64,000 bases of DNA from Yoonia sp. F2084L (GTDB lineage: Bacteria > Pseudomonadota > Alphaproteobacteria > Rhodobacterales > Rhodobacteraceae): contig NZ_JALKAH010000003.1 of the NCBI RefSeq assembly GCF_023015625.1, forward strand, positions 372,001 to 436,000, in the 5' to 3' direction. The position numbers and the translations under genes were made by a program. The notes beneath the pieces were generated by a model. The model saw nothing but the letters and a program-made list of their open reading frames with translations, did not search any database and was not told where the DNA came from. Positions 35,896-44,379 of the stretch are shown piece by piece (position 1 is the stretch's first letter; every line of letters starts with the position of its first letter).

Positions 35896-37391
35896 TGACT
35901 GTTGCGATGCAGGGGAGTAGGCAAATGAAGTTAAGTGATGCGTCGCTGCCAAATCTGCCGGAAAGCGTAGGGCGTCCGACCTATGACCGCGCGGCATTAA
36001 CGCCGGGTATTGTGCATATCGGTTTGGGCAATTTTCACCGCGCCCATCAGGCGTGGTATCTGCATCGCCTCATGCAGATGGGTCTGGCACATGACTGGGC
36101 TATTGTGGGCGCAGGCGTGCGCCCCGGTGATGCCGCACAACAGGAACGTTTGGCGGGGCAGGACTATCTGACGACGCTGATTGAACTTGATCCCACCGAC
36201 ACGACAGCAGAAGTGATTGGTCCGATGATCGGCTTTGCGCCCGTTCAGCCAGACAACGCGGCCTTGATCACTGCGATGGCTGATCCGGCCATTCGTATTG
36301 TCGCGCTGACAGTGACCGAGGGCGGCTATTTTCTGGACCCCGCCACCAAGGGATTTGACGCCGCCGATCCCGAGATCACCCATGACGCCGTAAACCCGCA
36401 GAGCCCCAAAACCGCATTCGGCGCGATGATTGCGGCCCTTAAGGCCAGACGCGACGCTCAGGCCGGCCCATTCACCTGCATGAGCTGTGACAACCTGCAA
36501 GGTAATGGTGACATCCTGCGCCAGACGGTCGTGTCCCTCGCGCGCTTGTCCGATCCGGGGCTCGCTGACTGGATCAATAAAACCTGTAGTTTCCCCAATT
36601 CGATGGTTGATTGCATCGTTCCGGCCACCGGCCCGAATGAGCTTGAACTGGTGCGCTCGCTGGGGATTGATGACGCCTCGCCCGTGACCCATGAAAACTT
36701 TCGCCAATGGGTGATCGAAGACAGTTTTTGCGCAGGCCGTCCTGACTGGGACAAGGTCGGTGCGACCTTCACCGACGATGTGCACGACTTTGAGGCGATG
36801 AAGATCCGTATGCTAAACGGCGGTCACCAGATACTTGCCAATGCGGGCGAGCTTTTGTCGATTGAGACGATTGCGGGCTGTATGGCGCATGATCAGATTG
36901 CGGGCTTCTTTGATCGGGTTGCCCGCCACGAAATTCTGCCGCATGTCCGCGCTGTGCCGGGCATGGCACCTGCGGCCTACGTTGATCTGATCAAGGGCCG
37001 CTTTGCCAACGCGCGCATTGTCGATACCACGCGCCGCGTGGCCTTTGATGGCGCATCCCGCCACCCCGGCTTTCTTATCCCGTCGATCCGGGACGGTCTG
37101 GCCGCGGGCACACCGATTGCGGGGCTTGCCTTGGCCGAGGCTGCATGGGCGCGCATGTGTGCGGGCACCCGCGAAGATGGTAGCATCATCGCGCCGAATG
37201 ATCCGTTTTGGGATGATCTGCAGGCGGCAGCTATTGCTGCGAAAGAGACGCCGAATGCGTGGCTGGAACAGCGCCAATACTATGGCGATCTGGCCGATGA
37301 TCCGCGTTTCGCTGATGCATTCACGGCGTCCCTGCGGATGGTTTGGGATCAGGGTATGGCGGCGGCTATCACTGCCTATCTGGAGGCTTAG
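35895..37391 (+). CDS. mtlK: Mannitol 2-dehydrogenase
   Basis: The 498-residue enzyme is a polyol-specific long-chain dehydrogenase that oxidises mannitol to fructose. Family marks are HIGLGNFHRAHQAWY, MSCDNLQGNG, FPNSMVDCIVP and the catalytic KIRMLNGGHQILAN region. It may start at the ATG overlapping the smoS stop or at ATG 35925 (MKLSDASLP). It is the last gene of the operon, so fructose must be phosphorylated by a kinase encoded elsewhere. Its stop overlaps that of convergent plsY. Confidence 0.94.
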   Translation: MTVAMQGSRQMKLSDASLPNLPESVGRPTYDRAALTPGIVHIGLGNFHRAHQAWYLHRLMQMGLAHDWAIVGAGVRPGDAAQQERLAGQDYLTTLIELDPTDTTAEVIGPMIGFAPVQPDNAALITAMADPAIRIVALTVTEGGYFLDPATKGFDAADPEITHDAVNPQSPKTAFGAMIAALKARRDAQAGPFTCMSCDNLQGNGDILRQTVVSLARLSDPGLADWINKTCSFPNSMVDCIVPATGPNELELVRSLGIDDASPVTHENFRQWVIEDSFCAGRPDWDKVGATFTDDVHDFEAMKIRMLNGGHQILANAGELLSIETIAGCMAHDQIAGFFDRVARHEILPHVRAVPGMAPAAYVDLIKGRFANARIVDTTRRVAFDGASRHPGFLIPSIRDGLAAGTPIAGLALAEAAWARMCAGTREDGSIIAPNDPFWDDLQAAAIAAKETPNAWLEQRQYYGDLADDPRFADAFTASLRMVWDQGMAAAITAYLEA

Positions 37392-38011
37392 GCCTCAGAT
37401 TCCGCTTTTTTCGCGCCGATCTTGGTCTCATTGCCTTTGCGCAGCCGCTGAATATTGCTGATGTGGCGTGCGTAGACCAAAAGGCACAGCGTCGCGGTCA
37501 ACACGAACATTTCACCGCGATCCGTAAAACCTACGACAACCGGCATCCATCCCGCTGTCAGCAAAGCCGCCAGCGATGAATACCGCGACACTGCTGCTGT
37601 CACCAGCCAGATAACGCAAGCCGCCAGCCCCATCGGCCATGATACCGCCAGAAGAATGCCAAAGTAGGTGGCAACACCTTTGCCGCCTCTAAAGCGTAAC
37701 CAAACCGGAAAGCAGTGGCCCAGAAACGCCATCAATGCGCCGACTTGGGCAGCATCCTCTGCAGCCAACAACCGCGCTGCCAGCACCACTATGGCACCTT
37801 TGGCAGCATCGAATAATAACGTCAGTGCCGCAGCTTTTTTGTTACCCGTCCGCAAGACATTTGTGGCCCCGATATTGCCTGATCCAATCTCGCGTAGGTT
37901 CCCGAGGTTCATGACTTTGGCAAGGATCATCCCGCTTGGAATGGACCCCAGCAGATACCCGATGACGCCCCAAAGCACGAGAACGGATGTGATACTTTCA
38001 GCAGGTGGCAT
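37388..38011 (-). CDS. plsY: Glycerol-3-phosphate acyltransferase
   Basis: The 207-residue membrane enzyme transfers acyl from acyl-phosphate to glycerol-3-phosphate in phospholipid synthesis. Motifs are GSIPSGMILAK, SGNIGATNVLR, HCFPVWLRFRGGKGVATYFG and the C-terminal YARHISNIQRL. Five or six hydrophobic helices are visible. Its start overlaps the stop of the pyrC-like gene (TAATG), so it is the distal gene of the pyrB cluster. Confidence 0.94.
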   Translation of the reverse strand: MPPAESITSVLVLWGVIGYLLGSIPSGMILAKVMNLGNLREIGSGNIGATNVLRTGNKKAAALTLLFDAAKGAIVVLAARLLAAEDAAQVGALMAFLGHCFPVWLRFRGGKGVATYFGILLAVSWPMGLAACVIWLVTAAVSRYSSLAALLTAGWMPVVVGFTDRGEMFVLTATLCLLVYARHISNIQRLRKGNETKIGAKKAESEA

Positions 38012-39294
38012 TATAGGCTCTCCCAGACGCGGTTACCGTTGACCCAAGTGCCGATAACGCGGCCCTGCATGCGTGCCCCGTCGAAGGGCGTGTTCTTGGA
38101 TTTTGATAGCATCGTCGTCCGGTCCAGTTGAAACGGCGCATCCGGATCAAACAGGATCAGGTCGGCGGGTGCTTCGGGCAGCAAACGTCCCGCCGATAGC
38201 CCCAACAGATGCGCAGGGTTCAGTGACATCGCGCGGAACAGGCGGGGCAGGTCGATCATTTCGGCATGGTAAAGACGCAGGGCGGCGGGCAGCAGGGTCT
38301 CCAAGCCGACAGCACCGCTGGCGGCTTCCTCATAAGGCAAACGCTTACTTTCTTCGTCTTGCGGCGTGTGCATGGAACTGATGATGTCGATCAGCCCTTC
38401 AGCAACGGCTTGCACCACTGCGACGCGGTCTTCCTCGCTACGCAAGGGCGGCTTCAGCTTAAAGAACGTGCGGTAGTCGGCCACATCAAGTTCATTCAGC
38501 GTCAGGTGATGCACACCGACGCCCGCGGTGATTTTCAAGCCATTGCGCTTGGCCCGTTCCAGCGCAGGCAGGGCGCGGGCTGTTGTGATCTGGTCCACAT
38601 GATAGCGCGCGCCGGTCATCTCCAGCAGACTGATATCGCGGTCCAGCCCCATGCGTTCGGCCATTGGGCTGACACCGGGCAGGCCACGCAGGGAGGCGAA
38701 TTTTCCAGATGTGACCGCGGCCCCTTCGGACAGCCCCGGTTCCTGCACATGTCCGATGACCAATGCGTCCAAAGATCGGGCGTAGGTCAGCGCGCGGCTG
38801 AAGACCTTGGTGTTGGTCACGACCCGGTCGCAATCGGTGAAGGCCACGGCACCTGCGTCCTGCAGAAACCCGATCTCAGTCATTTCGCGTCCATCGCGGC
38901 CTTTGGTCAGGGCAGCCATGGGCAAGACATGAACCGGCGCATCCTCTTGCGCGCGCCGTTCGACGAATTCCAGCGTTTCGGGCGTGTCGATAGCGGGCAG
39001 TGTGTCGGGCCGGGTGACGATTGTGGTCACGCCACCGGCGGCAGCGGCGCGGCCGGCGGAGCGGAAGCTTTCCTTGTGCCGCTCGCCGGGTTCAGAGACC
39101 TTGACACCGATGTCGATGATCCCCGGTGCCAAACACCTCCCGCCGCAGTCGATCACATTGGCCGATTTGGGCGGGGTTGCGCCTGCCTCGAACACTTCTT
39201 TGATCACCCCGTCTGCGATCAGGATACCGCCTGGCCCATCCGTCAGCGCCACCGGATCAATCAGGCGGGCGTTGGCAAAGAAAGTTGCGGTCAT
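38011..39294 (-). CDS. Dihydroorotase-like protein that has lost metal ligands (PyrC' / PyrX type)
   Basis: The 427-residue amidohydrolase-fold protein resembles class I dihydroorotase. The metal-binding HxH that normally follows PGxID is IGVKV here, with Gly63 and Lys65 in the His positions. The usual MPNT reads RPDT, and the Asp of the DHAP motif is missing (SSMHTPQDEE). Other family positions, such as GHVQEPGLSEG and YHVDQITT, remain. In Pseudomonas-type pyrB-pyrC' pairs the inactive homologue supports aspartate carbamoyltransferase assembly. I infer the same here. A true dihydroorotase should exist elsewhere. Confidence 0.85.
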   Translation of the reverse strand: MTATFFANARLIDPVALTDGPGGILIADGVIKEVFEAGATPPKSANVIDCGGRCLAPGIIDIGVKVSEPGERHKESFRSAGRAAAAGGVTTIVTRPDTLPAIDTPETLEFVERRAQEDAPVHVLPMAALTKGRDGREMTEIGFLQDAGAVAFTDCDRVVTNTKVFSRALTYARSLDALVIGHVQEPGLSEGAAVTSGKFASLRGLPGVSPMAERMGLDRDISLLEMTGARYHVDQITTARALPALERAKRNGLKITAGVGVHHLTLNELDVADYRTFFKLKPPLRSEEDRVAVVQAVAEGLIDIISSMHTPQDEESKRLPYEEAASGAVGLETLLPAALRLYHAEMIDLPRLFRAMSLNPAHLLGLSAGRLLPEAPADLILFDPDAPFQLDRTTMLSKSKNTPFDGARMQGRVIGTWVNGNRVWESL

Positions 39295-39334
39295 AGGCAT
39301 GATCCCGGGTGTGAGTATGCGAGGTGTGTCATGA

Positions 39335-39889
39335 CTATCCACTGATCCAAATGATAAGACCGACAAAGGCAAACATGGCAATCAAAGCGTACATCGCGAT
39401 CATCCCACCGACGCGCGCATCTGATTTGGGCGGTTTGCCAGTGGGTGCTTCGGCCAGGCCTTTCGCACTGTCTGAGGGGAGCGGTTCGAATTTCACACTC
39501 GCACCCTCTTCGGTGTAAGTACCAATCCATTTCAGTGGGGCAGTCGGGGTGATCGTCGTCTCGAACCCGCCAAAGGCCGACGACAGCACGATCAAGACCT
39601 GCCCACTCATCGCGTTCAACCGTGATGCATGTGGTTTGACGTCCTCTGCCGCGACGCCCAAGCCGTCGGTCAGGTAGCCCGCAAGACCAACACCTTCGAG
39701 GTTGCTCAGTGGAAAAAGCTCAACAAAGTCACTGTCGAGATAGGTGACACCCAACGCCCGATTGATCGGGGCGGGGGTGTCTTCGTCGGGGCTTTGTGTG
39801 AAGCTGGCCGCCTGTTCAGTCGTTAGATTGGCCATGAAAATGCGGATGACACCGCGTTCGGTGGCTTTGATCTGGAAAGTCTCGCTCAC
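39335..39889 (-). CDS. Membrane-anchored protein between pyrB and the pyrC-like gene
   Basis: The 184-residue protein has a soluble domain of about 150 residues ([24 protein letters not shown]). A single C-terminal helix follows (about 162-182, [21 protein letters not shown]), suggesting a tail anchor. I do not recognise a function. It starts with a four-base overlap on the pyrB stop, so it is co-translated with aspartate carbamoyltransferase. The placement between pyrB and the pyrC-like gene is common in relatives, as far as I recall. Confidence 0.82.
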   Translation of the reverse strand: MSETFQIKATERGVIRIFMANLTTEQAASFTQSPDEDTPAPINRALGVTYLDSDFVELFPLSNLEGVGLAGYLTDGLGVAAEDVKPHASRLNAMSGQVLIVLSSAFGGFETTITPTAPLKWIGTYTEEGASVKFEPLPSDSAKGLAEAPTGKPPKSDARVGGMIAMYALIAMFAFVGLIIWISG

Positions 39890-40842
39890 ACCATCACCTC
39901 TTGCGGGCTGCGGCTGGCGCGCAGGTTCTGCGCCAGCAGGTCCATCGCGGCCATACGGACGGCAACGCCCATTTCGACCTGTTCCTGAATGACGGATCTG
40001 TTGATGTCGTCTGCAATCGTCCCGTCGATCTCAACCCCGCGGTTCATCGGGCCGGGGTGCATAACGATGGCATCGGGTTTGGCATGGGCCAGTTTCGCAG
40101 CGTCCAGCCCGTAACGGTGGAAATACTCGCGCTCAGACGGGATGAACCCGCCGTCCATGCGTTCTTTTTGCAAGCGAAGCATCATCACGACGTCAACGTC
40201 TTTCAGGCCTTCTTCCATGTTTTCGAACACCTCAACACCGAAATCTGCCACGCCCGATGGCATCAGGGTCGGCGGTGCGATCAGGCGGATACGGTTTTCC
40301 ATCTTGCCCAGAAGCATGATGTTGGATCGGGCCACCCGGCTGTGTGCAATGTCCCCGCAGATGGCGATGGACAGGCGGTGCAAGCGGCCCTTGGCGCGGC
40401 GGATTGTGAGTGCATCCAGCAGCGCTTGGGTCGGGTGTTCATGCCTGCCGTCGCCTGCGTTCAGCACAGCGCAGTTCACCTTTTGCGCCAGCAGATCGAC
40501 AGCACCGGAATGCGGGTGCCGCACAACCAACAGATCAGGCCGCATGGCGTTTAGCGTCAAAGCCGTATCAATCAGCGTTTCGCCCTTTTTGATAGATGAC
40601 GCCTGCATCCCCATGTTCATCACATCCGCTCCCAGCCGCTTGCCCGCGAGTTCAAAACTGGCCTGCGTGCGGGTGGAGTTTTCAAAGAACATGTTGATCT
40701 GCGTCAGCCCCGCCAGCACATCGCGGTGGGCGACCCCACGCCGGTTATGCTCGGCGTAGCTGTCAGCAAGGTCTAGAAGCGCCGTAATCTCTGTCGGGTG
40801 CAGAGGTTCGATGCCCAAAAGATGCTTGGCGCGAAATATCAT
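39886..40842 (-). CDS. pyrB: Aspartate carbamoyltransferase catalytic subunit
   Basis: The 318-residue enzyme condenses carbamoyl phosphate with aspartate in pyrimidine synthesis. It has the carbamoyl-phosphate motif [19 protein letters not shown], the KGETLIDT loop, [23 protein letters not shown] and [12 protein letters not shown]. No pyrI is present. The gene heads an operon with the membrane protein, the pyrC-like gene and plsY. The upstream 100 bases separate it from the divergent DNA glycosylase gene. Confidence 0.95.
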   Translation of the reverse strand: MIFRAKHLLGIEPLHPTEITALLDLADSYAEHNRRGVAHRDVLAGLTQINMFFENSTRTQASFELAGKRLGADVMNMGMQASSIKKGETLIDTALTLNAMRPDLLVVRHPHSGAVDLLAQKVNCAVLNAGDGRHEHPTQALLDALTIRRAKGRLHRLSIAICGDIAHSRVARSNIMLLGKMENRIRLIAPPTLMPSGVADFGVEVFENMEEGLKDVDVVMMLRLQKERMDGGFIPSEREYFHRYGLDAAKLAHAKPDAIVMHPGPMNRGVEIDGTIADDINRSVIQEQVEMGVAVRMAAMDLLAQNLRASRSPQEVMV

Positions 40843-40946
40843 GGAAGCCTCTTACCTGCGGTTCGCGCTCTTATATGCGGGTGCGATGCCTGCATCAATG
40901 CCACAAGCACTGCACATCCCCGCCAATCCGTCATAACGTGGACGCG

Positions 40947-41735
40947 ATGGATTCGAGCGAGACATATTGGACCGACCGCGCGCTGTTGGAGTGGCAGGTC
41001 GAACTGGGGGCAACAGATGCTATTCTGGATGTGCCTGTGGATCGCTATGGTTTAGAGGCGGCCAAGCCAGCGCCGAAGGCGGTCACGCCTGAGAAGCCCG
41101 CGGCAGTTCCTGTTCCAGTGGCGAAACCTGAGGTTGATGCGGTCGTGCTGGCGCGGACTGCCGCACAGACAGCCTCTGATTTGGGTGCCTTGTCCGCGGC
41201 AATGCAGGCGTTTGAGCATTGTGATCTGAAACAGGGTGCCCGCAGTTTTGTGTTCTGTGATGGCAACCCGGCGGCGCGTGTGATGATTATCGGCGAAGCA
41301 CCGGGGCGCGAAGAGGACCGCGCGGGGCGGCCTTTTGTCGGGCGCGCAGGGCAGTTGCTGGACAGGATGCTTGAGGCGATCCAGATGGGCCGTGCTGCGG
41401 ACGACGCGGCGCGTAGTGTCTACATTACCAATGTTCTACCATGGCGTCCGCCATCAAACCGTACGCCGGACAAGGATGAAATCGCGATGATGTTGCCGTT
41501 TTTGGAGCGGCATATTGCGCTAGCTGATCCAGAGATCATCGTGCTGATGGGCAATACGCCATGTCAGGCTTTGCTGGGCCGCACCGGGATCACGCGTATG
41601 CGGGGTAATTGGGTTGAAGTCCTGGGCAAGCCCTGCTTGCCGATGTTCCACCCTGCGTACCTGTTGCGCAATCCGATTGCCAAGCGCGAGGCTTGGGCGG
41701 ATTTGCTCGAATTGAACGCGCGGTTGCGTGGCTGA
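40947..41735 (+). CDS. Uracil-DNA glycosylase, family 4-like
   Basis: The 262-residue protein has a variable Ala/Pro-rich N-terminal 90 residues and a UDG-superfamily domain. Its motifs are GEAPGREEDRAGRPFVGRAGQLLD, ITNVLPWRPPSNRTP, and the C-terminal MFHPAYLLRNP. It should remove uracil from DNA. Family 4 enzymes usually hold a 4Fe-4S cluster. Only some matching cysteines are visible (EHCDLK, VFCDGNP), and the CxxC pair and the mid-domain Cys seem absent. The start MDSSETYW is the likeliest. Confidence 0.87.
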   Translation: MDSSETYWTDRALLEWQVELGATDAILDVPVDRYGLEAAKPAPKAVTPEKPAAVPVPVAKPEVDAVVLARTAAQTASDLGALSAAMQAFEHCDLKQGARSFVFCDGNPAARVMIIGEAPGREEDRAGRPFVGRAGQLLDRMLEAIQMGRAADDAARSVYITNVLPWRPPSNRTPDKDEIAMMLPFLERHIALADPEIIVLMGNTPCQALLGRTGITRMRGNWVEVLGKPCLPMFHPAYLLRNPIAKREAWADLLELNARLRG

Positions 41736-41747
41736 GAAAGGTTTTTG

Positions 41748-42302
41748 ATGAAACGAATTGCGATTGTTGTGGCATTTTGGGCTGCGCCTTTGACGGCTGA
41801 CCCTTTGGATCTGATCGACTACGGCGCGCTGTTTGAACAACATGCGGCGGATGTTGAGCCGGTCTCGGAAACCCGAAATATACTGCGCCTTGATGACGTG
41901 ACCTTGATCCAAGACCCCGCAGAGATACGCGAATACACTGGCATCGACGAAAGTGGGTTGGGCGCTGTTGGTTGTTTTGTCAGCATTCTGGCAACCATCG
42001 AAAGCGCGCATGCGGCCTGTGATGTCTCGCTGCCAGAGGAACAGTCTGCCAAACACGAAGCGTATCTGGGACAGGCGGTCAGCTTCTATGCCGAAAACCT
42101 GCCGCAGCCGACCCCCACGGGTTTGGTTTATCTGCGTTACTATGGGTTGATGGAATCGCAGATTGAAGGTGCACGCCCATTCTGTTCGAACCTTGATCTT
42201 GTAACTAATCTGGCAGATCGCCTGTTTTCAATCGAAGGCGAAGCGGAAGTGAACCGGATGTTGTCGCAACCTCGTTTGCCCGTCGCCCATCCTTGTTTGT
42301 GA
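41748..42302 (+). CDS. Exported protein of unknown function
   Basis: The 184-residue protein has a short signal peptide (KRIAIVVAFWAAPLTA-DP). The mature domain has three or four cysteines (VGCFVSILATIESAHAACDV, RPFCSNLD, HPCL) that could form disulfides. I do not recognise the family. The gene lies 12 bases after the glycosylase gene and seven before moaB, so the three probably share a transcript. ATG 41748 is preferred to the TTG immediately before it. Confidence 0.78.
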   Translation: MKRIAIVVAFWAAPLTADPLDLIDYGALFEQHAADVEPVSETRNILRLDDVTLIQDPAEIREYTGIDESGLGAVGCFVSILATIESAHAACDVSLPEEQSAKHEAYLGQAVSFYAENLPQPTPTGLVYLRYYGLMESQIEGARPFCSNLDLVTNLADRLFSIEGEAEVNRMLSQPRLPVAHPCL

Positions 42303-42309
42303 GGTCGCA

Positions 42310-42852
42310 ATGAGCCGTATTGATGAAACCATGGATTTTGTGCCGGTCCGTATTGCGGTGCTGACTGTCAGCGACACACGCCAGATGGCGGATGATAAGT
42401 CCGGTCAGACTTTGGTCGACCGGATTGCAGCGGCGGGTCATGCGCTTGCAGATCGCAAGATCATCGCGGATGAGCGGGATCAGATTGCTGAGCAACTACG
42501 CGCTTGGTGTGCGGATGATGCTGTTGATGTGATCATTTCGACAGGTGGCACGGGGCTCACCGGCCGTGATGTGACGGTCGAGGCGCATCGCGATGTTTAT
42601 GAGAAAGAGATCGACGCCTTTGGCACGATCTTCACCATTGTCAGCATGCAAAAGATCGGGACCAGCGCGGTCCAAAGCCGTGCGACCGCAGGTGTGGCGC
42701 AGGGAACTTATCTTTTCGCGCTGCCCGGGTCGCCGGGAGCCTGCAAGGATGCCTGGGATGAGATCCTGCTCAAACAGCTCGATTATCGCCACCGCCCCTG
42801 TAATTTTGTGGAAATCATGCCGCGGTTGGACGAACATTTGCGCCGTAAATAA
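42310..42852 (+). CDS. moaB: Molybdenum cofactor biosynthesis protein B
   Basis: The 180-residue protein is of the MoaB/MogA type and adenylylates molybdopterin. Motifs are AVLTVSDTRQMADDKSGQTL, IISTGGTGLTGRDVTVEA and FALPGSPGACKDAWDE. The cofactor serves Mo and W enzymes. The tungstate transporter and formate dehydrogenase encoded 7-17 kb downstream need this type of cofactor, though there is no direct linkage. GGTCGCA before the ATG is a weak ribosome binding site. Confidence 0.93.
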   Translation: MSRIDETMDFVPVRIAVLTVSDTRQMADDKSGQTLVDRIAAAGHALADRKIIADERDQIAEQLRAWCADDAVDVIISTGGTGLTGRDVTVEAHRDVYEKEIDAFGTIFTIVSMQKIGTSAVQSRATAGVAQGTYLFALPGSPGACKDAWDEILLKQLDYRHRPCNFVEIMPRLDEHLRRK

Positions 42853-42924
42853 CGTACCCGTGCGTATCACTGGAAAGCGGGCAGCGTTCGCCTACTTCAT
42901 AAGGGCAGGCCAAGGATATTTTTG

Positions 42925-44379
42925 ATGCGTTTTCTACGTCGTAGCCTTACAGGTATTTTCTTGCTGGCGGTCACGCTGGCCCTGATCGCATGGGCCGGGA
43001 ATATGGTGCGCGGTGCCGTTGAGGCGCGCATGAACGAGGAACCCCGTAGCTTCCCGCAGCGCGAGCGTGTTTTGGCGGTGAATGTGGTCACCTTGGAACC
43101 GCAGACGATTGTGCCGGAACTGACCGTTTTTGGTGAATTGCGCAGCCGACGGACATTGGATCTGCGCAGTGCGACGGGTGGTACTGTGTTGTCTGCCAGC
43201 GATGCTTTGGTCGAGGGCGGACGCGTTGAGGCGGGTCAACTTCTGCTGCGGATCAACCCGGTTGAGGCTGAAGCCGCTTTGGGTCGTGTCCGCGCTGATC
43301 TACAGGATGCACAGGCCGAGGTGCGTGATGCCGAACGCGCGCTGACGCTCGCCGAGGATGAACTGACAGCAGCCCGCGCGCAGGTCACATTGCGCGAACA
43401 GGCCCTGACCCGCGCGCGTGATCTTGAAACCCGTGGTGTTGGCACGGCGGCTGCGGTTGAAACAGCCGAACTTGCGGTATCGTCTGCGCAAGGGGCTGTT
43501 CTGTCCAGCAGACAAGCGCTTGCATCGGCGCAGGCAAGGATTGATCAGGCCAGAACCAGCCTTGCCCGCGCCGAGATCAGCGTCGCAGAGGCGGAACGCG
43601 TTGTGGCCGATACTGAGATTTTTGCAGCTTTCGACGGCACGCTGGCCGATGTAGTCGTCAGCCCCGGCGGTCGTGTGACGGCCAATGAACGCATTGCCCA
43701 ATTGGTTGACCCGACCCAGCTTGAGGTATCGTTTCGCGTTTCCACCTCGCAATATGCGCGGCTATTGGATGAAACGGGTGCGCTGACCCACGCGCCCGTT
43801 GCTGTGACATTGGACGTCTCAGGCGTCAATTTGCGTGCCGAAGGCCAGATCACGCGCGAAGGGGCCACGGTGGGTGCAGGACAAACCGGGCGTTTGCTTT
43901 TTGCCCGGCTTGAGGCGGCACCCGGTTTCCGTCCGGGTGATTTTGTGACCGTGCGGATCAATGAGCCTGCGTTGAATGACGTCGCCTTGGTGCCAGCCAC
44001 GGCCGTGGCGGCAGATCAGACTGTGTTGGTTGTCGGCGAAGAGGACCGCCTTAGCCCGGTAGATGTGACCTTGCTACGCCGTCAGGGTGACGATGTGATT
44101 ATCGCCTTTGGGGACAATGCCGGGGCCGAGATTGTTGCGGAACGCTCGCCCTTGCTGGGCGCAGGCATCAAGGTACGTCCCATCCGTCCCGGCGGAGTTG
44201 AGCCAGAGCCTGAACCGGAAATGATCACTTTGGATGCGGACCGACGCGCAAAGCTGATTGCATTTGTCACCGATGGCCGGATGCCCGAAGAGGTGAAAGC
44301 CCGCATCATCGGGCAGCTGGAAGAAGAGCAGGTGTCCTCGGAAACGGTGACCCGCCTAGAAGCCCGGATGGGCAGCTGA
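42925..44379 (+). CDS. RND efflux periplasmic adaptor protein
   Basis: The 484-residue membrane-fusion protein has an N-terminal anchor helix (about 10-28). It has a split lipoyl domain (LRSATGGTVLSASDALVEGGRVEAGQLLLRI), a long Ala/Arg/Glu-rich coiled-coil hairpin (about 120-225), and a beta-barrel domain (PGGRVTANERIAQLVDPTQLEVSF). A C-terminal acidic extension of about 60 residues is unusual. It bridges the RND pump encoded next to an outer-membrane channel not seen here. Its TGATGG stop-start junction with the pump gene indicates coupling. Confidence 0.9.
   Translation: MRFLRRSLTGIFLLAVTLALIAWAGNMVRGAVEARMNEEPRSFPQRERVLAVNVVTLEPQTIVPELTVFGELRSRRTLDLRSATGGTVLSASDALVEGGRVEAGQLLLRINPVEAEAALGRVRADLQDAQAEVRDAERALTLAEDELTAARAQVTLREQALTRARDLETRGVGTAAAVETAELAVSSAQGAVLSSRQALASAQARIDQARTSLARAEISVAEAERVVADTEIFAAFDGTLADVVVSPGGRVTANERIAQLVDPTQLEVSFRVSTSQYARLLDETGALTHAPVAVTLDVSGVNLRAEGQITREGATVGAGQTGRLLFARLEAAPGFRPGDFVTVRINEPALNDVALVPATAVAADQTVLVVGEEDRLSPVDVTLLRRQGDDVIIAFGDNAGAEIVAERSPLLGAGIKVRPIRPGGVEPEPEPEMITLDADRRAKLIAFVTDGRMPEEVKARIIGQLEEEQVSSETVTRLEARMGS

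Noticed and set aside
37376..37400. GAGGC-TTAG-GCCTC repeat at the mtlK/plsY convergent ends as a bidirectional terminator
   Set aside because: It lies within both coding ends and has a five-base stem; the nearby T run is part of the plsY coding sequence.
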